A stretch of 34,821 nt of DNA from an uncultured Bacilli bacterium. GTDB lineage: Bacteria > Bacillota_I > Bacilli_A > RF39 > UBA660. Under the pieces are notes generated by a model. The model saw only the letters and a list, made by a program, of their open reading frames with translations, made no database searches and was not told the DNA's origin. Below, one piece after another: positions 23,868 through 32,026 of the stretch. Location: positions 1-34,821 of the forward strand of contig CANRDM010000005.1 of NCBI GenBank assembly GCA_947629365.1, given 5' to 3'. Both the position numbers and the translations under genes were made by a program. Each line of letters starts with the position of its first letter. The first letter of the stretch is position 1.

Positions 23868-24373
23868 CTAGCCTTTTTTTAAAACTTTTTGATTCTCTAA
23901 TTCATTATGTTTTTCTACGATGATATCAGCAATAGATATTAAATTATAACTTCCTTCAATTGAAATAGTCTCTTCATATTCAGCATCATTTTTTAAACTA
24001 ATTATTTTTAATTCACTAACTATATTAGGATTAATTCTTTCTTCTCTTGGAATAAAATATACATAACCAATAGTTACTCTTTTATTATTTTCTGCCGATA
24101 TTTTTTGACCTATTTTTTTAGTTTCATTCAACTCATCTTCAAAAAAATAATCAGAACCATCTAAAATATAAAATCACAATCTTTGGGAATATCTTCTTTT
24201 CTATGCCTTGCATAAGCAGTTCCACTTCCAAAAATATAAGCGTGAAAATTTTTATATTTTCTTTCCCATTTTGTAAACTGACACCAATAAGCATTATGTG
24301 CCATAAGCATTAAACCTGTTTCTATTCCATTTTCCAATCTTTTTATAAAAAGATTATTTTCTATAGATTTCAA
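23868..24373 (-). pseudogene. Frameshifted hypothetical gene
   Basis: Two open frames fit end to end. The first (24373-24161, starting MKSIENNLFIKRL) ends at a TAG just after KDCDFIF. The second (to 23868) continues from about 24165 with DGSDYFFEDELNETKK. Adding one T to the T run near 24168 restores a single frame of about 167 residues. The product is unrecognised; it contains HAYIFGSGTAYARHRK and VGYVYFIPREER-like strands. Either a recent one-base deletion or an assembly error. Confidence 0.6.
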
Positions 24374-24469
24374 ACAATATCACCCAGTTAGTTATTATAG
24401 CAATTTTTATGTTTGATGAAAAGACTATAAATTAATATTATTGATTATTGTTTTATTATAAATTAAAAA

Positions 24470-24582
24470 GAAAAATAACCCTTTTGAGTTACTTTCCTTG
24501 CCTGAGGGATCCCGTACTTAACATACGATTAGAACATTCGCATATAAAAATGCTTGGTTCGATACACCTCAAAGGTCTTCTA
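24470..24582 (-). ncRNA. Candidate structured small RNA, about 113 nt
   Basis: The minus strand has a complete unit. Promoter: -35 TTGTAA (24616-24611), 16-base spacer, -10 TATAAT (24594-24589). The ends pair (ACCTTTGAG near 24576-24568 with CTCAAAAGGGT 24488-24478), and a T-rich run follows (24476-24465). Inside are a GCAT/ATGC hairpin and GAGG...CCTC pairing. There is no ORF of note. I could not match it to RNase P, tmRNA, SRP, 6S or a known riboswitch, and no gene follows closely, so it is probably a free-standing RNA. Confidence 0.55.
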
Positions 24583-24588
24583 ATTAAA

Positions 24589-24616
24589 ATTATACTACAT
24601 TTTTACGAATTTACAA
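24589..24616 (-). promoter_or_regulatory. Promoter of the candidate small RNA
   Basis: -35 TTGTAA (24616-24611) abuts the stop codon of the truncated gene; 16-base spacer; -10 TATAAT (24594-24589). Confidence 0.6.
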
Positions 24617-24961
24617 CTAATTCTTTGCTTTTTCTTCATTTTTGCTACTTTCTTGTTCAAGTTGCTTTAATGTTGGGCTATTTCCAAACAGTTTGAAGGG
24701 AAATTTTGAAATATAGGTTCTATAATATTGTGAGACTCTTCTAGATAGGTCTTCTTTCTGACAATTGTATTTTTTCCACACCATATTAGCAATATAATCT
24801 GCCATCTGCACATCTCTATTATCTTTTGAATCTAAATATTTTACTTTTACTTCTAAATCCATAAGTTCAAATTCCCATTGTAAAAAAGTTTCTAAATCTT
24901 TTAAAGATTTTACGGATGTATTTCTATTATCTACTCTTAACTCTATATCATTTGTTTGCAA
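24617..24961 (-). pseudogene. 5'-truncated DUF3800-like gene
   Basis: The 114 residues resemble only the C-terminal part of DUF3800 (RNase H-like) proteins: KVKYLDSKDNRDVQMADYIANMVWKKYN, with the final Asp of the motif. Family members are roughly twice as long. The frame opens with TTG, has an in-frame TAA a few codons upstream, and no Shine-Dalgarno, so the N-terminal half is missing. A Lys/Glu-rich tail ends the protein. Confidence 0.5.
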
Positions 24962-25017
24962 TAATGGTAAAATTTACAACTATAAATATATACTATCATA
25001 ATTTTTTACAAATTTTA

Positions 25018-25043
25018 ACTCGAACTATAAAAGTTCGAGTTTT
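25018..25043. terminator. Hairpin downstream of tRNA-Arg(CCU)
   Basis: AACTCGAAC / GTTCGAGTT with a seven-base loop, ten bases past the tRNA 3' end. The T run is better on the plus strand. Its right arm is part of the 21-bp direct repeat. Confidence 0.45.
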
Positions 25044-25046
25044 CTA
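25026..25046. repeat. 21-bp direct repeat, right copy, next to tRNA-Arg
   Basis: Perfect 21-base match to 23833-23853, ending seven bases from the CCA end of tRNA-Arg(CCU). The position is where integrative elements leave attachment-site duplications. Confidence 0.65.
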
Positions 25047-25052
25047 TCATTC

Positions 25053-25127
25053 TGGTGTCCCAGGCGAGAATCGAACTCGCAATTAGGCTTTAGGAGAGCC
25101 TCGTTATATCCATTTAACTACCAGGAC
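25053..25127 (-). tRNA. tRNA-Arg(CCU)
   Basis: Acceptor GTCCTGG/CTGGGAC with two G.U pairs. The anticodon stem AGGCT/AGCCT closes CTCCTAA, giving anticodon CCT. CCA is encoded. Single gene. Confidence 0.93.
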
Positions 25128-25169
25128 ATAATTTATTTTAACAATAAATGTTAAAATAAATATTATTTT

Positions 25170-26507
25170 TTAATTTAATTCTTTTTTCATAACAGCAATA
25201 ATATCATCACACATTTTGGTGATAAAATCAATATCTTTACCTTCAAGCATAACTCTAATTAAATTTTCTGTTCCACTAGCTCTTACTAATATTCTTCCAT
25301 CACCATTTAATTTTTTATTACACTCATCAATATAATCCATAATTACTTTATTTTCTTGATAATGATCTCTATTTTCTTTAGAAACATTTAAGTTTTTTAA
25401 AACTTGTGGATATGTTTCCATAACTTCAGCGAGTTCTTTTAAACTCTTTTTAGTATGAACCATTACATTTAAAACTTGTAAAGCAGTTACTTCACCATCG
25501 CCAGTCGTGGCAAATTCTTTAAAAATAATATGCCCACATTGTTCTCCCCCGATTATATAATCATTTTGTAGCATATTTTGTAAAACATAACGATCTCCTA
25601 CTTTGGTAGATTCAAATTTAATACCTTCTTTTTCACAAAATTTAACAAAACCCAAATTAGACATAACGGTTCCTACAATCGCATTATTTTTTAATTTATG
25701 ATTATCTTTTAAATATTTACCACATATTGCAAGTATCTTATCACCATCAATTATATTACCTTCATTATCAACTAATAAAGCTCTATCAGCATCCCCATCA
25801 AAAGCAATACCACAATCAAGATGATTATCAACAACATATTTTTGCAAAACTTCTAAATGGGTGGAACCAGCATTTAAATTAATATTATAACCATCTGGTT
25901 CATTATTTATTATTTTATAGTCAGCTTGCAATTTGTTAAATAAAACTTCAGCTGTTTTATAAGCTGCCCCATTAGCGGTATCTATACCAATTTTTATACC
26001 TTTTAAATCACCATTTATCGTACTTACTAAGTAATCAGTATAATCATTGATGGCATTATCGGCATAATGATACATACCTACTTCATTAGCATTATTGTTA
26101 TCTTCAAAATTATAAACATAATTTTCTATTTCTTCTTCTAATTCATCTGCTAATTTATAGCCATTTTCATTAAATATCTTAATACCATTATACTCACTTG
26201 GATTATGACTAGCAGAAATAACAAAACCACCATCAGCATTATACTTTTTTATTAAATATGCTACTGCAGGTGTAGGAATAACCCCAAGATCTATAACATT
26301 AGCACCCATAGATAAGACACCACCCGCTAATGATAAACGCAAAGCATCTTTAGAAATTCTTGTATCACTACCAATTAGAAGCGTTAAATCTTTTTTATTC
26401 TTTTTCATTACTTTAGCGGCACTTGCGCCAATACGCATTGCTAAAGAAACTGTAAGTTCACTATTAACAATTCCTCTAGCACCATCAGTACCAAATAATT
26501 TTCCCAT
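25170..26507 (-). CDS. glmM: Phosphoglucosamine mutase
   Basis: A 445-residue enzyme converting glucosamine-6-phosphate to glucosamine-1-phosphate on the way to UDP-GlcNAc. GTDGARG is at 6-12, the phosphoserine Ser100 is in VISASHNPSEYNGIK, the metal loop is DGDADR (about 239-244), and RASGTENLIRVMLEG is the phosphate-binding end. Length is normal. Its ATG follows the stop of the upstream acyltransferase gene without a gap, a clear operon. Confidence 0.95.
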   Translation of the reverse strand: MGKLFGTDGARGIVNSELTVSLAMRIGASAAKVMKKNKKDLTLLIGSDTRISKDALRLSLAGGVLSMGANVIDLGVIPTPAVAYLIKKYNADGGFVISASHNPSEYNGIKIFNENGYKLADELEEEIENYVYNFEDNNNANEVGMYHYADNAINDYTDYLVSTINGDLKGIKIGIDTANGAAYKTAEVLFNKLQADYKIINNEPDGYNINLNAGSTHLEVLQKYVVDNHLDCGIAFDGDADRALLVDNEGNIIDGDKILAICGKYLKDNHKLKNNAIVGTVMSNLGFVKFCEKEGIKFESTKVGDRYVLQNMLQNDYIIGGEQCGHIIFKEFATTGDGEVTALQVLNVMVHTKKSLKELAEVMETYPQVLKNLNVSKENRDHYQENKVIMDYIDECNKKLNGDGRILVRASGTENLIRVMLEGKDIDFITKMCDDIIAVMKKELN

Positions 26508-27167
26508 TTAATTAATCTCCTTACTTATGATATTATCCATACTTTTAACAATGGAATTTTCTTTTATAACTCCTCTTACACTAGTAAGGGGATAAATATT
26601 TGTATTAGGCATTATAATAGTGCCAGGATTTAAAACAGAATTGCAACCAACTTCGACATTATCACCTAAAAAGGCCCCAATTTTTCTTAAATTTGTTTCT
26701 ATTTTTTCATCTCCATTTTTGATAATAATATCTTTTTTATCACTTTTTAAATTAGATATAATAGAACCAGCTCCTAAGTGAGAGTGAGACCCTAATATGG
26801 AATCTCCTACATAACTAAAATGGGGGACTTGAACATTATCAAAAAGAATAGCGTTTTTGATTTCACAAGAGTTACCAAAAACAGTACTTTTACCTATAAT
26901 TGCACTACCTCTTACAAAAGCATTACAACGAACTATTGCGCCATCATCAATAATACAAGGCCCATTAATCTCAGCTGTCGGACTTACTACAGCATTTTTA
27001 TGAATCCAAATATTTTCTCCCTTTAATTCATAGTCACTACTTAATGTGTTTCCTAATTTAATTATATATTCTTTTATATCTTTTAAAACTTCAAAAGGAT
27101 ATTCATATGACATTATAAAATCATAAGCTATACTTTCTTTACTTTTAAAAATATCTTTTGTTTTCAA
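26508..27167 (-). CDS. Left-handed-beta-helix acyltransferase, GlmU C-terminal-like, stand-alone
   Basis: 219 residues. About 50 helical residues are followed by hexapeptide repeats (VVSPTAEINGPCIIDDGAIVRCNAFVRGSAIIGKSTVFGNSCEIKN region onward) as in the acetyltransferase half of GlmU, including HFSYVGDSILG and a late GAFLGDNVEVGCNSVLNPG. The N-terminal uridylyltransferase domain of GlmU is absent. Directly before glmM, it may supply the acetyl step for UDP-GlcNAc, with uridylylation done elsewhere, or act on a related sugar nucleotide. TTG start behind GGTG. Confidence 0.8.
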   Translation of the reverse strand: MKTKDIFKSKESIAYDFIMSYEYPFEVLKDIKEYIIKLGNTLSSDYELKGENIWIHKNAVVSPTAEINGPCIIDDGAIVRCNAFVRGSAIIGKSTVFGNSCEIKNAILFDNVQVPHFSYVGDSILGSHSHLGAGSIISNLKSDKKDIIIKNGDEKIETNLRKIGAFLGDNVEVGCNSVLNPGTIIMPNTNIYPLTSVRGVIKENSIVKSMDNIISKEIN

Positions 27168-27239
27168 AATATTTCACCATTCCTTTGTTGTATCCTTATT
27201 ATATCAAATGCCAAGAAAAAAGAAAAGATTTCTCTTTCC

Positions 27240-27590
27240 TTAATCTCTAGCTTTAAAAATCATCGCAAATACAAATGAGAAGACAACAACCGAAACAATA
27301 GCTATACCCGATGAACATAATAAATTGGAAAATAAACCTAATACACCACCTTCAGCATAACCTGCTATACCAGCTTGATACAACATATGGCCAAAGTTAG
27401 CAATAAGGGTTGTTGCTCCCGCTCCACAACATAATACTATTTTATCATAGATGCCTAAAAATGATAGTATTGCACCGATTACAGTAACCGCACTTGTAAT
27501 ATGTCCAGGTGTAAGTTTTGTATTATCTAAGACTAACTGACAAATAAGACAAACAGTACCAGCAAACAAGAATGCTTTTAAATACATCAT
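27240..27590 (-). CDS. spoVAE: Stage V sporulation protein AE
   Basis: A 116-residue membrane protein with about four helices, matching SpoVAE (SpoVAEb): KLTPGHITSAVTVIGAILSFLGIYDK and the Gly-rich AGATTLIANFGHMLYQAG, EGGVLGLFSN. It forms part of the SpoVA channel that moves dipicolinic acid into the forespore and out at germination. Its ATG shares one base with the spoVAD stop. Last gene of the spoVA block. Confidence 0.92.
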   Translation of the reverse strand: MMYLKAFLFAGTVCLICQLVLDNTKLTPGHITSAVTVIGAILSFLGIYDKIVLCCGAGATTLIANFGHMLYQAGIAGYAEGGVLGLFSNLLCSSGIAIVSVVVFSFVFAMIFKARD

Positions 27591-28564
27591 TATAAGACCT
27601 CCAAACTAACCGCGTGAGCAATAGCGGGAATAGGACTTTTTTGATTAACAAAAGTTTTACTATGGAGAGCACCTGTACCAATAATTAAGATCTTTTTATA
27701 TTTATTTTGTGGTAAGATTTTATTAAATAAAACAAGTGGTAAACAACTAGGCCCTGATCCACCAGCATATACTTCTTGGCTTTTTAAATATAATTCACAA
27801 CCTGCATCTAAATGGTTTTTTAATTTTAAATTATATTTTAACTCGGCATATTCTTTAAAAATATTGACACCAACTACCCCTAAATCACCAGTTAGAATTA
27901 AATCATAATAATCAAGAGGTCTTTTTAATTCTTCTAAATGCTCATATAATGTTCTTGCTGCTGCGGGAGCCATAACTGCTCCCATATTATTAGCATCTTT
28001 AATACCCATTTCCGTTACTTTACCAATAGTAGCAGATTCAATTTTTATTTTACCTTTATCTTGACTTAAAAGCGTACTAATTGCTGCTGTTGCTGTAAAT
28101 GTTGCACTATGGGGTCTTGGAGCACCATATTCAATTGGATATCTAAATTGTCTTTCCGCTCCTAAGTTATGACTACTAGTAATAGTAATAATCTTTTTTA
28201 AATCTTTATTATTTAAAAAGATACTACCAATAATTAAGCTTTCTGGAAAAGTAGCACAAGCACTGTATATTCCTAAAAGAGATATGGGAATATTCATTGC
28301 TCCATAATTAGTGGCTGTTATTTGATCAAGTAAATCACCACCAATTAATATATCAATATCATTATTAGTTAAATGATTTTTAAAAAGTAACCTTTCAATA
28401 ACGGTTCTTTGCATTTTAGCTTCCGCTTTTTCAAAAGTTTTTTCCCCATAATAATAATCATCCATCGTTAAATCTTTACTTTTAAGACGACTATTGCTTT
28501 CTAATGGTCCTGTTATAGTAAAATAATCATTTAAATAAATATTATTAAATTTTAAACTAGCCAT
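27590..28564 (-). CDS. spoVAD: Stage V sporulation protein AD
   Basis: A 324-residue soluble protein of the SpoVAD family (thiolase-like fold): the dipicolinic-acid-binding cytosolic part of the SpoVA complex. Typical segments are GGDLLDQITATNYGA, GIYSACATFPESLIIG, SSHNLGAERQFRYPIEYG, TGDLGVVG and GAGCELYLKSQEVYAGGSG-like AGCELY. AAGGTGG lies six bases before the ATG, inside the end of spoVAC (8-base overlap). Confidence 0.94.
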   Translation of the reverse strand: MASLKFNNIYLNDYFTITGPLESNSRLKSKDLTMDDYYYGEKTFEKAEAKMQRTVIERLLFKNHLTNNDIDILIGGDLLDQITATNYGAMNIPISLLGIYSACATFPESLIIGSIFLNNKDLKKIITITSSHNLGAERQFRYPIEYGAPRPHSATFTATAAISTLLSQDKGKIKIESATIGKVTEMGIKDANNMGAVMAPAAARTLYEHLEELKRPLDYYDLILTGDLGVVGVNIFKEYAELKYNLKLKNHLDAGCELYLKSQEVYAGGSGPSCLPLVLFNKILPQNKYKKILIIGTGALHSKTFVNQKSPIPAIAHAVSLEVL

Positions 28565-28994
28565 ATAATACCACCTTTAATACACATAGAAAGAAAGCAC
28601 TAACTATTCCATATAATATTACTGAACCAGCTAGTTTAAATATATTAGCGCCAATACCTGTTACTAAACCATCTTTTTTATAATCTAAAGCAGCACTTTG
28701 AACACTATGAGCAAAACCTGTTGTAGGTATTATAAGTCCACATTTTGCTTTGGCAACCCAATTATCAAATTTGCCAAGGGCAGTCATAAATGTTGCAAAA
28801 AGAATTAGAATAAAAGAAAGCCACATACAAGAATCTACTCTAGCAAGTCCAAATGATTCCATTAAAATATTAATAATAACTTCACCAATAAAACCAATAA
28901 AACCACCTACTAAAAAAGCTAGTAAGGCATTTCTAAACTTAGGTTCCTTTGGTGATAATTGTTTAACTAATTTTTGATATTCTGTTTTATTCAT
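28557..28994 (-). CDS. spoVAC: Stage V sporulation protein AC
   Basis: A 145-residue membrane protein with about four helices. KEPKFRNALLAFLVGGFIGFIGE and GFAHSVQSAALDYKKDGLVTGIGANIFKLAGSVILYG are SpoVAC hallmarks. SpoVAC forms the mechanosensitive channel part of the dipicolinic acid transporter. It is first of three spoVA genes; spoVAA and spoVAB are absent, as in many Clostridia. A sequence fitting a sigma-G promoter lies between sigF and this gene. Confidence 0.94.
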   Translation of the reverse strand: MNKTEYQKLVKQLSPKEPKFRNALLAFLVGGFIGFIGEVIINILMESFGLARVDSCMWLSFILILFATFMTALGKFDNWVAKAKCGLIIPTTGFAHSVQSAALDYKKDGLVTGIGANIFKLAGSVILYGIVSAFFLCVLKVVLYG

Positions 28995-29011
28995 TATTCA
29001 TTCACCATTTT

Positions 29012-29040
29012 TATTATGAATAAATACTACCAAATTATAC
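29012..29040 (-). promoter_or_regulatory. Candidate sigma-G (forespore) promoter of spoVA
   Basis: Minus strand: GTATA (29040-29036), 17-base spacer, CATAATA (29018-29012). This fits the Bacillus sigma-G pattern GHATR ... CATNHTA and lies 18 bases before the spoVAC ATG. The -35 element overlaps the sigF stop codon. Confidence 0.55.
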
Positions 29041-29678
29041 TAATTTGTTAAATATTCTCTTAACTTATCAATACTTTTTTTCTCATATCTTGAAACCATT
29101 ACTTGGGTCATATTAAGTTTTCTTGCTACTTCACTTTGAGTTAAATCTTCAAAATATCTTGATTTAATAATATTTTTCTCATCATCATTTAACACTTCAA
29201 AACTATCATTAATAAATATTTTTGTATCTAAATCTTCACTTTTACCTATACATTCATAAATAGATTTATCAAAATCATTTTCACTATCAAGTGATAGAAT
29301 AATATTAGCACTATTACAAGCACTTTCTACCATTTCTAAACTAATATCTAAAAATTCTGATAGTTCTAAATTACTTGGTATTTTACCTAATTTTTGAGCT
29401 AAAGTATATCTTGCTTCTTCTATTTTCTTATAAAGATTTAAAATGTCTTTACTAACTTTAATATTTTTATTACTAGCAAGTAAATACATCTCACCAAAAA
29501 TATAATCGTGAGCATAAGTAGAAAATTTAGTTTTACCATCTTTTCGATAATTTTTTAAAGCTTTTAAAAGACCAACTACTCCCGCTTGGAATAAATCATC
29601 ACTACTTGTTCCATAGAAATGACTAGCTATTTTCCAAATCAATTTTTCATTATCTTTTATTATCTTTTCATAGTCCAT
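29040..29678 (-). CDS. sigF: Sporulation RNA polymerase sigma factor F
   Basis: A 212-residue sigma-70 factor with regions 2 (LIWKIASHFYGTSSDDLFQAGVVGLLKALKNY), 3 (LAQKLGKIPSNLELSEFL) and 4 (LTQSEVARKLNMTQVMVSRYEKKSIDKL). The length and QVMVSRYEKK-type recognition helix fit sigma-F/sigma-G. Position after spoIIAA and before spoVA matches the Bacillus spoIIA-spoVA order, so sigma-F is favoured. Sigma-F starts forespore transcription. The anti-sigma factor gene spoIIAB, normally between spoIIAA and sigF, is missing. Confidence 0.9.
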   Translation of the reverse strand: MDYEKIIKDNEKLIWKIASHFYGTSSDDLFQAGVVGLLKALKNYRKDGKTKFSTYAHDYIFGEMYLLASNKNIKVSKDILNLYKKIEEARYTLAQKLGKIPSNLELSEFLDISLEMVESACNSANIILSLDSENDFDKSIYECIGKSEDLDTKIFINDSFEVLNDDEKNIIKSRYFEDLTQSEVARKLNMTQVMVSRYEKKSIDKLREYLTN

Positions 29679-29681
29679 CCT

Positions 29682-30014
29682 TTACACCTCAATTAAATTT
29701 ACTAATTCTCCTTCCGTAGTCTTAGTTTTAATATGTAAGTGTTTAAGGCTTAACTCAAAGTCTTTTTTAATGCCACATAAGTATATATGACCTTTATTGC
29801 AACGAGTAGTACATTTAACATTTAGAATGGCATTTATACCAGTATTATCAATTTCTTTCAAGTTTTCTAAATTAATAATAACCCTTTTTAAATGATGCTT
29901 CTTAATAACAGGAATAATATAATTATTTAATTTATAACTACTCTTCCTATTTAAAGTACCATCTAATCTAATAAAGAAAATGCCTCTTTCATATTCTAAA
30001 TCCATTTTTAACAT
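29682..30014 (-). CDS. spoIIAA: Anti-sigma-F factor antagonist, STAS domain
   Basis: A 110-residue STAS protein: DGTLNRKSSYKLNNYI, VIINLENLKEIDNTGINAIL. SpoIIAA binds and displaces SpoIIAB from sigma-F after SpoIIE removes its phosphate. The phospho-acceptor position is Thr58 (DNTG) rather than Ser58 of Bacillus (DSSG). AGGTG lies five bases before the ATG at 30014; a longer frame to 30044 has no ribosome site. Only three bases separate it from sigF. Confidence 0.82.
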   Translation of the reverse strand: MLKMDLEYERGIFFIRLDGTLNRKSSYKLNNYIIPVIKKHHLKRVIINLENLKEIDNTGINAILNVKCTTRCNKGHIYLCGIKKDFELSLKHLHIKTKTTEGELVNLIEV

Positions 30015-30027
30015 ACATTCACCTGCT

Positions 30028-30085
30028 ATTATAATATAGAACATATTTTAATAAATTTAAACAACTTCGACAAATGATGTCAAAA
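30028..30085 (-). promoter_or_regulatory. spoIIAA promoter region with Spo0A-box-like dyad
   Basis: The dyad TTCGACAAATGATGTCAAAA (30066-30085) gives TGTCGAA on the minus strand, a 7/7 match to the 0A-box core, plus an inverted TGTCAAA. A TATAAT (30033-30028) lies 33 bases on. Spo0A~P directly activates spoIIA in Bacillus, so the site fits the gene. TTGACA within the dyad could also serve as a -35. Confidence 0.6.
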
Positions 30086-30089
30086 GAAG

Positions 30090-30160
30090 ACAAAAAAAGG
30101 AAGGAATAATTCCTTCCAAAGAGTTAAGTCTATGAGGTTTTTACGAGTTTCCCTTCTCGA
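30090..30160 (-). terminator. Terminator and shared 3' tail of surface-protein gene 1
   Basis: Minus strand: GGAAGGAAT / ATTCCTTCC hairpin followed by seven T. The hairpin and the about 40 bases before it, including the LEKGNS stop region, recur almost unchanged at 32383-32447 after the second surface-protein gene. Confidence 0.8.
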
Positions 30161-32007
30161 GTTGTGTTTTTTCTATTATGAATGGGTCTGCTGAAGTCCC
30201 AGAACCGAAGGAAATCAAAGTATCAGCCGAAAGGTAGAAGACGGGGCGAACCGAATACTGGGCATTTAATTGCGAGCTAACAGGTGCACTCGACGAACTC
30301 ACTGCCCAGTCATAGAAAAAGGCTGCCAATCCTTCGTAGGTTCTAGTCATCGTCCATTCTCCGTAGTCGTTTTCGAAACTAACTCCTTTATTTTGGAGAG
30401 CTAACCAACTCTCCCAACAATGGTCTTTGTTGCAGTTTGTATTAGAAGAATCTAATCCATCTGATGCATATGAGTAGTAAAGATCACTTACAAACATTAA
30501 TCCCACTTTAGCCTGAACACTATAAATGGAATATCTTTCATGATTATATAGGTTGTCAGCACTAGTCTTTACATATTCCAGTACCATTATTATCACCTGC
30601 ATTGCAAGCACCAACAAAGCGATACATATCATCATTATATGTTGAGCTATCTTTAGATGACTCTCCCAGTATACTATCACTTAATCCATTTGGCTTATTA
30701 TTACCAGTAATTAAATCTTTACCTGTTATTCCCTTTTTATCTGTTGTTACAATTACGCTTGGATTATTTGTACTATACCTTCCTGAACCATCTCTTACTC
30801 TTGCTTCTATTGTATATGCTGTTCCTTCTTCTAATGCTGTTCCATCATCTAAAATACTTATTGTACACTCACCATTTGGTTCTGCATCGGTCCAATTATT
30901 TTGATCATTTATTTTACATTGTCTTTCTATTATTCCTGTTTTATCTATTTCGTTCCCCACTGCTACTGTTATACTATCTGTTGTTTTACTTTTCTCTTCT
31001 ATTCCTGCTGTTGGATTTTGCAAATCTAATGTTATTGTTTTAGTTGATATTGTGGATTCATTACCTGCCTTATCTTTTACTTTTATACTTAAGGTTTTTA
31101 TTCCTTCACTTTCAGTTAAATTATATTCTTTTTTCGTTATTTCTTTTTCTATAGTTTCTAGATAACTACAACCACTATTTTCATATACACAATAACTTTC
31201 TATATTTTCTTCTGTTATATTTGCATTATATGTTATATCTTTTGTATGGGTATATGTTTCATTATTACTTAATTGTTGTCCTTCATCTGCTGTTCCGGTT
31301 AATGTAAATGTATTTATTACAGGTTTTGTTTTATCTACTGTTATGCTTTTTGTTTGTACTTCTGATATATTATTTGCTTTATCTTTTAAATATATGTGTA
31401 ATGTTTTTTGTCCATCTTTGTTATCCTTCAATGAATAACTATTTGACTCAGCTAGTGAATACCAATTACAATTATCATTACCTTCTGTTTCATTTATACA
31501 ATATTGTTTTACATCTTCTTCTGTATCTGTATATTCTACTGTAAATGGTAAACTATCTGTTTGATATGTAAAGTCATTATTTAATTCTTGATTACTATTT
31601 GTTTTTCCCTTTATTTCAAAATCAGTTATAATTGGTGCTTCATTCTTATCAAAGTATAAATTACAATAAATTGTATTACTACTTTCTATTGTTATACTTC
31701 CATCTATTATTTCATTTACTAAATTTTGTGTTGGTTTATAACTTGTTTCTTTGCCATTATAATCATAACATACCGTTTTAGTTGTATTTAATAAATAGCC
31801 TTGACTAGGAAATGATTCACTACTTGATGGATTATAATCTTCACTTCCAACTGATTGTTGTAAATATATATTAAATTCTTTTCTTTCTATTTTTATTACT
31901 TTATTTTTTTCTACTATATTATTATCTTTTTTTAATATTAAAAATATATTTAATATTAATAACAATATTATTACAATTACTATTCCTACTCTTTTATTCT
32001 TATTCAT
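30141..32007 (-). pseudogene. Surface protein 1, Ig-like repeats, frameshifted near its 3' end
   Basis: Starts at the ATG 32007 behind AGGAGAG. One helix (IVIVIILLLILNIFLIL) anchors an external protein with Cys pairs and at least three Ig-like repeats (VDKTKPVINTFTLTGT, KDKAGNESTISTKTITLDLQNPT, VRDGSGRYSTNNPS). The frame stops at 30562 after GICKD; the +1 frame continues through NLYNHERYSIYS to a typical end, YSVRPVFYLSADTLI...GTSADPFII, stopping at 30141. Dropping one A from the AAA near 30568 would restore the whole protein (about 620 aa). It could be a pseudogene, phase-variable, or an assembly error. Confidence 0.7.
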
Positions 32008-32026
32008 AGATACTCTCCTAATCTTC

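Noticed and set aside
24470-24582. SRP, tmRNA or a known riboswitch as identity of the small RNA
   Set aside because: No GGAA-type SRP loop with its conserved flank, no tRNA-like ends or tag ORF, and no downstream gene to control.
30066-30085. Reading the dyad only as a sigma-A -35 box (TTGACA)
   Set aside because: The matching -10 at 17-18 bases is poor, and the full 20-bp dyad recurs at 9212 with similar promoter spacing, so a regulator site explains more.
30744-31544. Plus-strand ORFs rich in Leu and Tyr opposite the surface-protein genes
   Set aside because: They are antisense shadows of Asn/Thr/Lys-rich codons; the low-complexity hydrophobic composition and lack of ribosome sites argue against genes.
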